From Candidatus Mesolinea sp. UBA5823 (lineage in GTDB: Bacteria > Chloroflexota > Anaerolineae > Anaerolineales > Anaerolineaceae), in assembly GCA_002417685.1 (NCBI GenBank), contig DICP01000014.1, forward strand, positions 1-6,382: DNA of 6,382 nt, written 5' to 3'. Positions 1 to 5,381 of the stretch are shown here, in pieces; position 1 is the stretch's first letter, and each line of letters starts with the position of its first letter. Made by a program: the position numbers and the translations under genes. Under the pieces are notes generated by a model. It was given only the letters and a program-made list of their open reading frames with translations, was not told the origin of the DNA and ran no database searches.

Positions 1-1369
1 CAATCCGGGAAGAGTTGAGCAGCGCCCCCGCCACTGGGTCCATTTGGCGTACTTCCCGCTTGATTTGATCCCAACGTTCCTGTAAATTATCCAGGTTGAA
101 GTCCACTTGCGCAGAAGTTACCTGAGCGGGCTGTGGCGCACTCACGTTTTCACTGGAATCGACGGGTGAACTAACCTTTGGGGTACCAATCTTCGTCTCT
201 GTGGCATCAGTGCCCGTTTTTGCTGGGTGACGGGAGGCAGAAGTGACCGGATGGCTTATCGGCTCAGCGATAAATGTCTTTGTCTGCTCAGCTGGAGCCG
301 TGAGCGAAGCAGCAAAAGCTAACTCCAGACCCAAACCCGGGTGCCAATTGGCTTTCAGGTCGGTTGCAGCGGCATTGAACTGATTGATGGTGGCTATCAA
401 TTGTTCAATGCTAAAATTTTGAGCATGTGCCTCCATCAAGCTGCGCACTTCGGGCAGCAGTTCCAAATCCTTGCTGCCATTAAGCTTTATCACCAGCAGC
501 GTGCGCAAGTAGTCCACCACTTGGCGGGCAAACTGGCGCGGATCTGTGCCGGCATCCAACGCCGTGTGGATTAGCTCTAATCCGCGTGCGCTATCGTGAT
601 CTTGAATCGCCTTACCCAAGTCGAGCACCGCTTGGCTGGTAGCTGTACCCAGGATATTCTGTGCCGTCTCCAGCGTGATCACCTTTCCTATTGAGGATAG
701 TTGGTCGATGAGTGAGATAGCATCCCGCAAGCTGCCGGTGGCTTGGCGCGCCACCAAGCTCAGCGCCTCATCCTCGATCTCGATGTGCTCCTGAGCGCAA
801 AGCAGCTTTAGTTTTTCGATAATTGTTTGCACCGGTATGCGCCGAAATTCGTGCCGTTGACAGCGTGAAAGCACCGTTGCAGGGATTTTGTGAATTTCGG
901 TTGTCGCCAGCACAAAGATCACGTGGCTTGGCGGTTCCTCGAGCGTCTTGAGCAGCGCATTGAACGCTGAGGTGGAAAGCATGTGCACTTCATCGATGAT
1001 ATACACCTTAAAGCGCCCTTGGCTAGGCGAGAAGTTGATATTGTCACGCAGCTCACGAATATCATCTACGCTGGTGTTGGAGGCTGCATCGATCTCGATC
1101 AGATCTAAGAAGCGACCTTCGTTAACCGCAATGCAATTCTCACAAGCATTGCAAGGCCTTTTGCTCAGGTCCGGGTCCAGGCAGTTGACTGCTTTCGCCA
1201 GCAGGCGTGCTGTTGTGGTCTTTCCTGTGCCGCGGGGACCAGCAAAAAGATATGCCTGGCTGACCTTATCCGCTGTGACAGCGTTTTTAAGCGTCTGGAT
1301 GATGTGATCCTGACCGACGACTTCCTCCCAGGAGGCTGGGCGCCAAATGCGGTAGAGAGCTTGAGACAT
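1..1369 (-). CDS. dnaX: DNA polymerase III subunit gamma/tau (3'-truncated by window edge)
   Basis: This is the clamp-loader ATPase that opens and loads the beta sliding clamp and, as tau, ties polymerase cores together at the replication fork. The reading frame is open for 456 codons from ATG at 1369 to the window edge, so the C-terminus is missing. It starts MSQALYRIWRPASWEEVVGQ, the usual DnaX opening. Visible motifs are Walker A GPRGTGKT at residues 44-51, a zinc-binding Cys set at 63, 73, 76 and 79, Walker B IIDEVH at 124-129, sensor 1 LATTE at 154-158, the SRC motif with arginine finger R169, and sensor 2 R215 in GSLRDA. Beyond about residue 365 a Thr/Ser/Pro/Ala-rich linker leads into a second conserved segment (LQERWDQIKREV), the start of the tau part. 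The stop TAA of the upstream gene overlaps the likely Shine-Dalgarno TAAGGA, seven bases before the ATG, which suggests coupled translation. I see no long A-run slippage site for making gamma in the part present. Confidence 0.97.
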   Translation of the reverse strand, partial: MSQALYRIWRPASWEEVVGQDHIIQTLKNAVTADKVSQAYLFAGPRGTGKTTTARLLAKAVNCLDPDLSKRPCNACENCIAVNEGRFLDLIEIDAASNTSVDDIRELRDNINFSPSQGRFKVYIIDEVHMLSTSAFNALLKTLEEPPSHVIFVLATTEIHKIPATVLSRCQRHEFRRIPVQTIIEKLKLLCAQEHIEIEDEALSLVARQATGSLRDAISLIDQLSSIGKVITLETAQNILGTATSQAVLDLGKAIQDHDSARGLELIHTALDAGTDPRQFARQVVDYLRTLLVIKLNGSKDLELLPEVRSLMEAHAQNFSIEQLIATINQFNAAATDLKANWHPGLGLELAFAASLTAPAEQTKTFIAEPISHPVTSASRHPAKTGTDATETKIGTPKVSSPVDSSENVSAPQPAQVTSAQVDFNLDNLQERWDQIKREVRQMDPVAGALLNSSRI

Positions 1370-1379
1370 ACGCTTTTCC

Positions 1380-1892
1380 TTATGGTACTTGATAAGTTGA
1401 GTAAATTATGCCGATTGGGTCTTTGAGGGATAATTCATCGCCAGAGCTCCACAGGGCTGTTTCCGCGCCCCAATAAAGCTCGATAACCGAGTCAGTGCCG
1501 CTCTTAGAATACAAGCGTACAGCTCCATCCTGATTAAGGCGCAAATTGGGGAAGGTATAAACTTCGCCCTCTGGCCCAACCAACTGCCAGCCAGCCAGAT
1601 TCACTGCTCCCTCGCCATTATTACGAATGAGAATGTATTCCAAACTCAGATCCCCCACACCCACAACAGCTTCGAGCGAGAGATTAAGCTCTACGCTAAG
1701 GCTGGGCGTTTGTTCGGGTGTTATTGCCGTTGCATTGTTTACTTCCGGCGAGGTGCGCAGAGCCGTGGGCTGCACAGTTGGCAAGGTGCTTGTATGGGTA
1801 CGCTCCCAAATAAAGAGCACCAGCGACACCGTTAACGCTGAGACAAGGATGTTGAGGAGAATATAAGGCAGAATTGACGCGTGCTTTTTCAT
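1380..1892 (-). CDS. Membrane-anchored lamin-tail-domain (LTD) protein
   Basis: A protein of 170 residues from the ATG at 1892. An in-frame ATG at 1928 would add 12 residues (MGLCYDYCSRKP), but these look unlike a protein N-terminus, while the internal start gives MKKHASILPYI, a normal positively charged start to a membrane anchor. Residues 5-30 form one hydrophobic helix ending at WER, so the rest is probably outside the membrane. A Thr/Pro/Ala-rich linker (about 32-65) leads to a C-terminal beta-rich domain (about 68-170) with the LTD pattern: EYILIRNNGEGAVNLAGWQL, then YTFPN, VRLYSKSG, ELYWG and WSSGDELSLKDP. LTD domains are immunoglobulin-like folds found in many secreted or surface bacterial proteins; the exact role here is unknown. 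It sits ten bases upstream of dnaX and is probably cotranscribed with it, although no functional link to replication is evident. TATGAT and TATGCT lie at 1911-1921 but have no convincing -35, so the promoter is unresolved. Fairly sure of the domain, not of the function. Confidence 0.8.
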   Translation of the reverse strand: MKKHASILPYILLNILVSALTVSLVLFIWERTHTSTLPTVQPTALRTSPEVNNATAITPEQTPSLSVELNLSLEAVVGVGDLSLEYILIRNNGEGAVNLAGWQLVGPEGEVYTFPNLRLNQDGAVRLYSKSGTDSVIELYWGAETALWSSGDELSLKDPIGIIYSTYQVP

Positions 1893-2081
1893 AGGCTTTC
1901 GGCTGCAATAATCATAGCATAAACCCATTTTTTTCGGATAAAACCTTCAGCAACTTTTCTACAGCTGCCTTCAGATAGGTAAAGGACATTAAACTCAAGG
2001 AGCTCGCCAAAGTTGATTAAATAATCCAAAATTACGGTCAGGAAGAAATAAATTTAACAAAACCCTAACAATCTTTTAGCC

Positions 2082-2110
2082 TTGTATTAATCAACGCGTG
2101 TTAATATACT
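2082..2110 (+). promoter_or_regulatory. Sigma70-like promoter in the 1893-2230 gap
   Basis: TTGTAT at 2082-2087 is followed after exactly 17 bases by TATACT at 2105-2110. Both boxes match the housekeeping consensus well. No protein gene lies downstream on this strand, because the next plus-strand sequence runs antisense into the 2231-2932 gene. The promoter therefore predicts either a small RNA or an antisense transcript. AT-rich gaps give such matches by chance, so confidence is modest. Confidence 0.4.
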
Positions 2111-2112
2111 GA

Positions 2113-2161
2113 CTGATTTGAACATCTATTGTTTCTCTCCTTTCAAATTTGTTCAAATCAG
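2113..2161. repeat. Inverted repeat, perfect 11-bp arms with 27-base spacer
   Basis: CTGATTTGAAC at 2113-2123 is the exact reverse complement of GTTCAAATCAG at 2151-2161. The spacer holds an additional 8-bp palindrome CAAATTTG at 2144-2151, so the right half carries two related Caaat/ttG blocks. The element could be a hairpin in RNA or a regulator site in DNA. It begins three bases after the TATACT box of the 2082-2110 promoter, where a repressor would block initiation. Confidence 0.6.
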
Positions 2162-2232
2162 GATCATGTTGTGACAATACAATATCTTGATCGACAGTAA
2201 ACCAGGCGCAGGTGAGGCGCCTGGTTTACTTT
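2117..2232 (+). ncRNA. Candidate small RNA of about 115 bases
   Basis: Inferred from three signals in the right order: the promoter at 2082-2110, the inverted repeat at 2113-2161 as an internal stem, and the strong hairpin at 2197-2229 followed by CTTTAA as a possible terminator. The predicted transcript has no obvious open reading frame and does not resemble 6S RNA, SRP RNA, tmRNA or tRNA as far as I can tell. Two weaknesses: a start near 2117 would remove the first bases of the left arm, and the final T-run is short. The alternative is that the three elements belong to different neighbours. Confidence 0.25.
2197..2229. terminator. Strong 13-bp hairpin after the 2231-2932 gene
   Basis: GTAAACCAGGCGC at 2197-2209 pairs perfectly with GCGCCTGGTTTAC at 2217-2229 around a seven-base loop. 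Read on the minus strand it begins one base after the TAA of the 2231-2932 gene, the expected place for a terminator, but the bases after it (TGTCGATC) are not T-rich. Read on the plus strand it is followed by TTTAA. Its stem is long and GC-rich enough to act in either direction. The hairpin is certain; its use as a terminator is likely but unproven. Confidence 0.65.
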
Positions 2233-2932
2233 AACCTACCAACGCTTTAATTTGCTCGATCCCCTCACGCTGACGCCAAAGCATATGGCGAATAGCTTTT
2301 CTGGGGGACCACAACTCTCCGCTAACTTCCCATATCGCCTCGACCCCGACCCAAGCCGGCAAAGTACCCCGAACAAGTTCGGTGGTGAAATCTAGCTGGG
2401 CAAGGGCCTCATTTTTGGTGGGGAACGGCGGCAGCGGCAACTTTAATGCCGCAAGGATATCGTAGCAATCCAGCGCCATTTGGCTCACCATTACTGGGAT
2501 TGTCTTACCTGTTCTTTGCTCTGCACAATCGTAAGCTGCTTCTGGCATAAACTCCAAACCCGCAAGCAACTCCTCTCGCTGCCAGCTATAAACCGCGAGT
2601 ACATGTTGCACCTCATCTTGGGTCAGGGCACGGAAGTCATCTTCAAAGAATGCCGCCGGTTTAGAGCTCCCCTCTAGACGGCTCGAATTCTCAGGCTTAA
2701 ATACTTCAACGATACGAAAATCGAGGTTAATGAGGTTGAACCAAGCTTGATCAGCATGCAAATTAATCCAAGCTTCATAGGCAAGCAAACTGCGTGCGAA
2801 GTTCAGCATCACCTCAGCATCGGCCTGACCGTATGCAAAGCAGCCAGAGAAGTCCAACGCCCAAGCCAAGATTCTCCCTCCAACCCCATATTCAAGCCCA
2901 ACCCGAATAAGCACTTTATCGGTCTCGTGCAA
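2231..2932 (-). CDS. HicB-like / DinB-like two-domain protein of unknown function
   Basis: A 233-residue protein in two parts. Residues 7-60 resemble the HicB antitoxin-type fold: two short strands, then LDFSGCFAYGQADAEVM like the usual DxPGCxxxGxTxEEA motif, then a helix ending YEAWI. Residues about 104-230 look like a DinB-type four-helix bundle: an opening helix EVQHVLAVYSWQREELLAGL and a closing helix WSPRKAIRHMLWRQREGIEQI (208-228). Many DinB proteins bind metal through three histidines; here H110 and H216 remain but the next expected position in the last helix is Arg, so a full metal site is doubtful. No HicA toxin partner lies next to it, so an antitoxin role is unlikely. The start used is TTG at 2932, with no Shine-Dalgarno; a GTG at 2914 is the alternative. 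It lies 12 bases after apt, in the same reading frame, and is probably translated after it. Function not recognised. Confidence 0.75.
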   Translation of the reverse strand: MHETDKVLIRVGLEYGVGGRILAWALDFSGCFAYGQADAEVMLNFARSLLAYEAWINLHADQAWFNLINLDFRIVEVFKPENSSRLEGSSKPAAFFEDDFRALTQDEVQHVLAVYSWQREELLAGLEFMPEAAYDCAEQRTGKTIPVMVSQMALDCYDILAALKLPLPPFPTKNEALAQLDFTTELVRGTLPAWVGVEAIWEVSGELWSPRKAIRHMLWRQREGIEQIKALVG

Positions 2933-2944
2933 TTCAAAAAAGGA

Positions 2945-3499
2945 CTAATCGTAGAATACTGGCAAATGACCGAGCGAAATGATGCGCATCCATTCAGCGC
3001 GGTCGCCTTCGGTTAATATTGCCGATTCGCCTGCAACTTTACCGCCGGCTTTCTCTATCACCAAACGCATCCCTTGCAAAGTTGAGCCGGTGCTAATCAC
3101 ATCATCTAATATTAACACCTGCCTCCCGGCGATTAGGGAGCGATCTTTCTCATCTAAGTAAAGCTTTTGGGGTTTGCCGGTGGTGATCGATAGCGTCTCA
3201 GCAACAAGCGCATCGCCCATGTAGGGCTTCCATTCCTTGCGCAAGACAACATAAGGCTTTTGTGTCACCTTAGCAAGCATGTGCGCCATCGGGATGCTTT
3301 TGGACTCAGCCGTCAGGATGACGTCATAAATCATCCCGCTAAGTTTCTCCGCTAGCGCCGCCGCACAGGCATCAACCAATTCGACATCCCCCAATATGTT
3401 CAGAATCGCGATGCGCAGCCCCGGTTTGACCTCAAAAAGGGGCAGTTCACGATGTATGCCAGCAATATCAATGGGAAATGTTTCTCGTTTGGCTTCCAT
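2945..3499 (-). CDS. apt: Adenine phosphoribosyltransferase
   Basis: A purine-salvage enzyme expected to join adenine to PRPP to give AMP in the cytoplasm. The protein is 184 residues, normal for the family. The PRPP-binding loop is complete at residues 128-141: VLILDDVISTGSTL, with acidic pair D132-D133 followed by the TGST phosphate loop. Residues 63-72 (TAESKSIPMA) form the first loop common to type I phosphoribosyltransferases, and 83-95 (YVVLRKEWKPYMG) the flexible-loop region. The ending LGHLPVFYD looks like a natural family C-terminus, so the TAG at 2945 is not a premature stop. The ATG at 3499 has a strong Shine-Dalgarno, AAGGAG, five bases upstream. It is probably the first gene of a two-gene unit with the HicB/DinB-like gene. 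A structured leader with a candidate attenuator lies immediately upstream. Another purine or pyrimidine phosphoribosyltransferase specificity cannot be ruled out from sequence alone. Confidence 0.9.
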   Translation of the reverse strand: MEAKRETFPIDIAGIHRELPLFEVKPGLRIAILNILGDVELVDACAAALAEKLSGMIYDVILTAESKSIPMAHMLAKVTQKPYVVLRKEWKPYMGDALVAETLSITTGKPQKLYLDEKDRSLIAGRQVLILDDVISTGSTLQGMRLVIEKAGGKVAGESAILTEGDRAEWMRIISLGHLPVFYD

Positions 3500-3540
3500 A
3501 ATTTCTCCTTAACCTCTCAAATATCATCAGGATTGTAATC

Positions 3541-3576
3541 CAAAAAGCTGTGAATCCCTAAGAAGAAATTCACAGC
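3541..3576 (-). terminator. Intrinsic terminator/attenuator in the apt leader
   Basis: On the minus strand, 3576-3565 (GCUGUGAAUUUC) pairs with 3558-3547 (GGGAUUCACAGC) over 12 positions, two of them G-U wobbles, around a six-base loop. Five U residues (3546-3542) follow at once. The wobbles pair only in the minus-strand RNA, which supports that orientation. The hairpin ends 42 bases before the apt ATG and no gene lies upstream on that strand before ogt, which is on the other strand. It therefore either attenuates apt or ends a short separate RNA. Confidence 0.6.
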
Positions 3577-3606
3577 CTTGAGAAATAAACTTTCGCTAAG
3601 AATCAG

Positions 3607-3637
3607 CTAGTGCCGAGGACGCCGACCCCGGCACTAG
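3607..3637 (-). promoter_or_regulatory. Upstream stem-loop of the apt leader
   Basis: CTAGTGCCG at 3607-3615 is the exact reverse complement of 3629-3637. In the minus-strand RNA a G-U pair and two G-C pairs extend the stem to 12 bp around the loop UCGGCGU. It is far more GC-rich than its surroundings. On the plus strand it is followed by TTTT, so it could instead end a plus-strand transcript, but nothing coding leads into it. The CTAG ends also recall small palindromic repeat elements; a genome search for copies would tell. Confidence 0.5.
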
Positions 3638-3639
3638 TT

Positions 3640-3664
3640 TTAAGGAGGAGAAGAAGAAGAGAAG
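3640..3664. other. Purine tract on plus strand, anti-Shine-Dalgarno-like on minus strand
   Basis: Bases 3642-3664 are all purines on the plus strand and begin AAGGAGGAG, a perfect ribosome-binding sequence with no start codon within reach. In the minus-strand RNA this is CUCCUUAA preceded by a UCUUC-rich run. CUCCUUAA (from 3640-3647) is exactly complementary to UUAAGGAG (from 3505-3512), which includes the apt Shine-Dalgarno. Sequestration of that site by the leader is an inference. A simple-repeat origin (AAG repeats) is the plain alternative. Confidence 0.35.
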
Positions 3665-3707
3665 TCGCCCTTTCGATAATATAATATCCCATCCCTCCTA
3701 ACCATGC

Positions 3708-3737
3708 TTGACGCTTAACCTACGATTACCCTACGAT
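3708..3737 (+). promoter_or_regulatory. Candidate distal promoter of ogt-era
   Basis: TTGACG at 3708-3713 and TACGAT at 3732-3737 are separated by 18 bases. The -35 is close to consensus and the -10 moderate. Transcription would start near 3744 and leave a leader of about 140 bases before ogt. The -10 box lies inside the second copy of the tandem repeat and the start lies next to the palindrome at 3747-3763, so a bound regulator could control it. Confidence 0.4.
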
Positions 3738-3741
3738 TTAC
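3719..3741 (+). repeat. Tandem direct repeat, two units of 11/12 bp
   Basis: CCTACGATTAC (3719-3729) is followed directly by CCTACGATTTAC (3730-3741); the copies differ only by one inserted T. The period is about one helical turn, as in paired regulator half-sites on the same face of DNA. It overlaps the candidate distal ogt promoter. Chance duplication is possible. Confidence 0.5.
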
Positions 3742-3746
3742 CCCAT

Positions 3747-3763
3747 TTCACGTTCATTGTGAA
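3747..3763. promoter_or_regulatory. Operator-like palindrome TTCAC-N7-GTGAA
   Basis: Five-base inverted arms (3747-3751 and 3759-3763) are separated by seven bases, just downstream of the -10 at 3732-3737. This size suits a dimeric regulator. It is not a recognisable LexA or Ada site. The arms are short, so the element could be a coincidence. Confidence 0.3.
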
Positions 3764-3844
3764 GAAATAGGCTTCTTTCAGCGATAGTTTTACCTGAAAA
3801 TCTCGACCAAACACTCTCCCAGTAGAATTTAAGTAAATTATTCT

Positions 3845-3873
3845 TTCTCAATTCTCTGGTTATTGGATAAAAT
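3845..3873 (+). promoter_or_regulatory. Candidate proximal promoter of ogt giving a near-leaderless mRNA
   Basis: TTCTCA at 3845-3850 and TAAAAT at 3868-3873 are 17 bases apart. Transcription would begin near 3880, about three bases before the ogt ATG at 3883. This fits the lack of any Shine-Dalgarno in the bases before that ATG. The -35 matches only four of six consensus positions. Confidence 0.35.
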
Positions 3874-3882
3874 AAAACCACG

Positions 3883-4419
3883 ATGCAAAATAAACCCAAA
3901 GCAAACCTTTACATCAAGACCACAATCGGAGTATTCCTGCTGGAAAGTAGCCCTCAAGGTTTAACCCGCTGTGCAGCGCTGAGAGGTGCTCTACCACCTA
4001 CAGTGCAACCTTCGCCAAACAACACGGATAGGATCCTGCACCAAGAGGCTGAAGAACTGCAGGCTTACTTGAGAGGCAGCTTAAAAGTCTTTTCGGTGCC
4101 TTTGGATCTTTCTGAATTAATGCCATTCCAACAAGAAGTTTTAGCAACGGTCGCTCTGATCCCTTGGGGTCAGACGCGCACCTATAGCGAAGTTGCAGCC
4201 CAGATCGGCAAACCAAAAGCCATTCGTGCAGTCGGTAACGCCTTGGCGCACAATCCTCTGATGCTTTTCGTCCCCTGCCACCGCGTCATCGGCAGCGATG
4301 GCAAGCTGCATGGTTTTTCCGCGCCTCAAGGCGTGGCGCTTAAAGCATGGCTGCTTGACCATGAAGGTGTAAAACTTAGCGACAATAACCTATACGAACC
4401 TTCCAGTAAGGAAATATAA
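3883..4419 (+). CDS. ogt: Methylated-DNA--protein-cysteine methyltransferase (O6-alkylguanine-DNA alkyltransferase)
   Basis: A suicide DNA-repair protein that takes the alkyl group from O6-alkylguanine onto its own cysteine. At 178 residues it has the normal one-protein (Ogt/MGMT) length, with no Ada regulatory domain. Residues 1-75 form the divergent N-terminal domain. The catalytic domain (78-168) shows FQQEVLATVALIPWGQTRTY, the arginine-finger helix RAVGNALAHNP (R115, N124) and the active site VPCHRVIG with acceptor C132, then GFSAPQGVALKAWLLDHEG. Y101 matches the residue that helps flip the base. The start at 3883 has no Shine-Dalgarno and may be near-leaderless, or translation may use the longer leader from the distal promoter. 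The stop TAA shares its last base with the era ATG (TAATG), so the two are surely cotranscribed and probably translationally coupled. Inducibility by alkylation is not shown by the sequence. Confidence 0.95.
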   Translation: MQNKPKANLYIKTTIGVFLLESSPQGLTRCAALRGALPPTVQPSPNNTDRILHQEAEELQAYLRGSLKVFSVPLDLSELMPFQQEVLATVALIPWGQTRTYSEVAAQIGKPKAIRAVGNALAHNPLMLFVPCHRVIGSDGKLHGFSAPQGVALKAWLLDHEGVKLSDNNLYEPSSKEI

Positions 4420-5336
4420 TGGACCAACAGCACCTTCCCTTTAAATCCGGCTTCATTGCTATTGCCGGCAAGCCTAACGTTGGCAAGAGCACACTCACAA
4501 ATGTGCTTTTAGGCCAGCCCATTGCCGGAGTCTCTGCCAAACCGCAAACCACACGCAAACGCCAGCTTGCCATCCGCACCACAGATGAATACCAGATGAT
4601 TTTTGTGGATACCCCCGGCTTGCACGCGCCTAAGGATAAACTCTCACGATTTATCAATTCCGAAGCCGTTTCTGCATTGAGCGACGCGGATTTGATTCTT
4701 TTTTTAGTGGATGGCAGCCAAAAACCAGATGAAGAAGACAGTAAACTGGCAGACTTAGTGCATGAAGCTCAAAAGGAAGATTCAGTGCTCTTGGTGATCA
4801 ATAAAATCGACCTGGTTGACGGCAAAACCCTTAGCGCACATCGCAAGCTCTATCAAGCCTTGTTCCCGGAAGCTCCAGTGGTGCAGATCTCCGCACAGAC
4901 TGGCAAAGGCATTGGTGAACTGATTGATAGTTTAATCGAACGTTTACCCGAAGGTCCAATGTACTTCCCCGAGGAGCAAATCACCCAAACATACGAGCGG
5001 GACATTGCTGCGGAGTTGATCCGTGCAGCTTGCATGGATTTACTCGAAGACGAATTACCTTATAGCATTGCAGTGCGCACTGATGAATACTCGGAGCGCG
5101 AAAATGGCGCGGTCTACATTAAAGCAACGATTTTTGTCGAGCGGGATGCGCAAAAAGCCATCGTCATCGGTCGCAACGGCGAGATGATCAAACGCATTGG
5201 CACATTGGCGCGCACGGAGATCGAAGCAATGAACGGCAAAAAAGTTTTTCTCGAGCTTTACGTCAAGACGCGCAAAAACTGGAAAAACGACCCGGCTTTT
5301 TTGCGAGAGGTAGGATTTACAGGCAAGGGAAGCTAA
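4419..5336 (+). CDS. era: GTPase Era (30S ribosome assembly)
   Basis: Era is an essential GTPase that binds near the 3' end of 16S rRNA and helps mature the 30S subunit. The 305 residues match the family length. The G domain shows G1 GKPNVGKST (17-25; many Era proteins have Arg at the second position), G2 PQTTR (43-47), G3 DTPG (65-68), G4 NKID (129-132) and G5 SAQTG (159-163). The KH RNA-binding domain follows from about 195, with the variant GxxG loop GRNG at 252-255 and the usual ending KTRKNWKNDPAFLREVGF. The ATG overlaps the ogt stop by one base and has TAAGGA six bases upstream, inside the end of ogt. The partner in most genomes is a ribosome- or cell-wall-related gene, so pairing with a DNA-repair gene is a local arrangement. 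No clear terminator follows; there is only a T8 run at 5377-5384 without a convincing stem. Confidence 0.97.
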   Translation: MDQQHLPFKSGFIAIAGKPNVGKSTLTNVLLGQPIAGVSAKPQTTRKRQLAIRTTDEYQMIFVDTPGLHAPKDKLSRFINSEAVSALSDADLILFLVDGSQKPDEEDSKLADLVHEAQKEDSVLLVINKIDLVDGKTLSAHRKLYQALFPEAPVVQISAQTGKGIGELIDSLIERLPEGPMYFPEEQITQTYERDIAAELIRAACMDLLEDELPYSIAVRTDEYSERENGAVYIKATIFVERDAQKAIVIGRNGEMIKRIGTLARTEIEAMNGKKVFLELYVKTRKNWKNDPAFLREVGFTGKGS

Positions 5337-5381
5337 CCTACGGTGGTAAATCATAATTGCCAAGGACAAAGCTTTATTTTT

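Noticed and set aside
217..221. A5 run in dnaX codons as a gamma-making frameshift site
   Set aside because: It does not form a standard X-XXY-YYZ slippery heptamer in frame and is much shorter than the A-runs known to slip; no clear stem was seen behind it.
948..1307. Plus-strand open frame of 119 codons
   Set aside because: It is antisense to the dnaX ATPase domain, whose motifs (Walker A, zinc Cys set, Walker B) are unmistakable; its own translation shows no recognisable domain.
2091..2142. Minus-strand mini-gene: AGGAGA then ATG at 2124 and a 12-residue peptide MFKSVSILTRVD
   Set aside because: The spacing is slightly long, the peptide shows no run of a control amino acid such as a leader peptide would have, and the nearest gene start on that strand is about 200 bases on. 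Possible but unsupported.
2747..3016. Plus-strand open frame of 89 codons across the apt/HicB-DinB junction
   Set aside because: It is antisense to two better-supported genes and shows no ribosome site or family motif.
3607..3637. Plus-strand terminator of a gene ending before 3607
   Set aside because: The only sequence upstream on the plus strand is antisense to apt, and the stem pairs better as minus-strand RNA; kept as a leader stem instead.
3638..3650. Strong AAGGAGGAG on the plus strand as the ribosome site of a small gene
   Set aside because: No ATG, GTG or TTG occurs at usable distance in the purine tract that follows.
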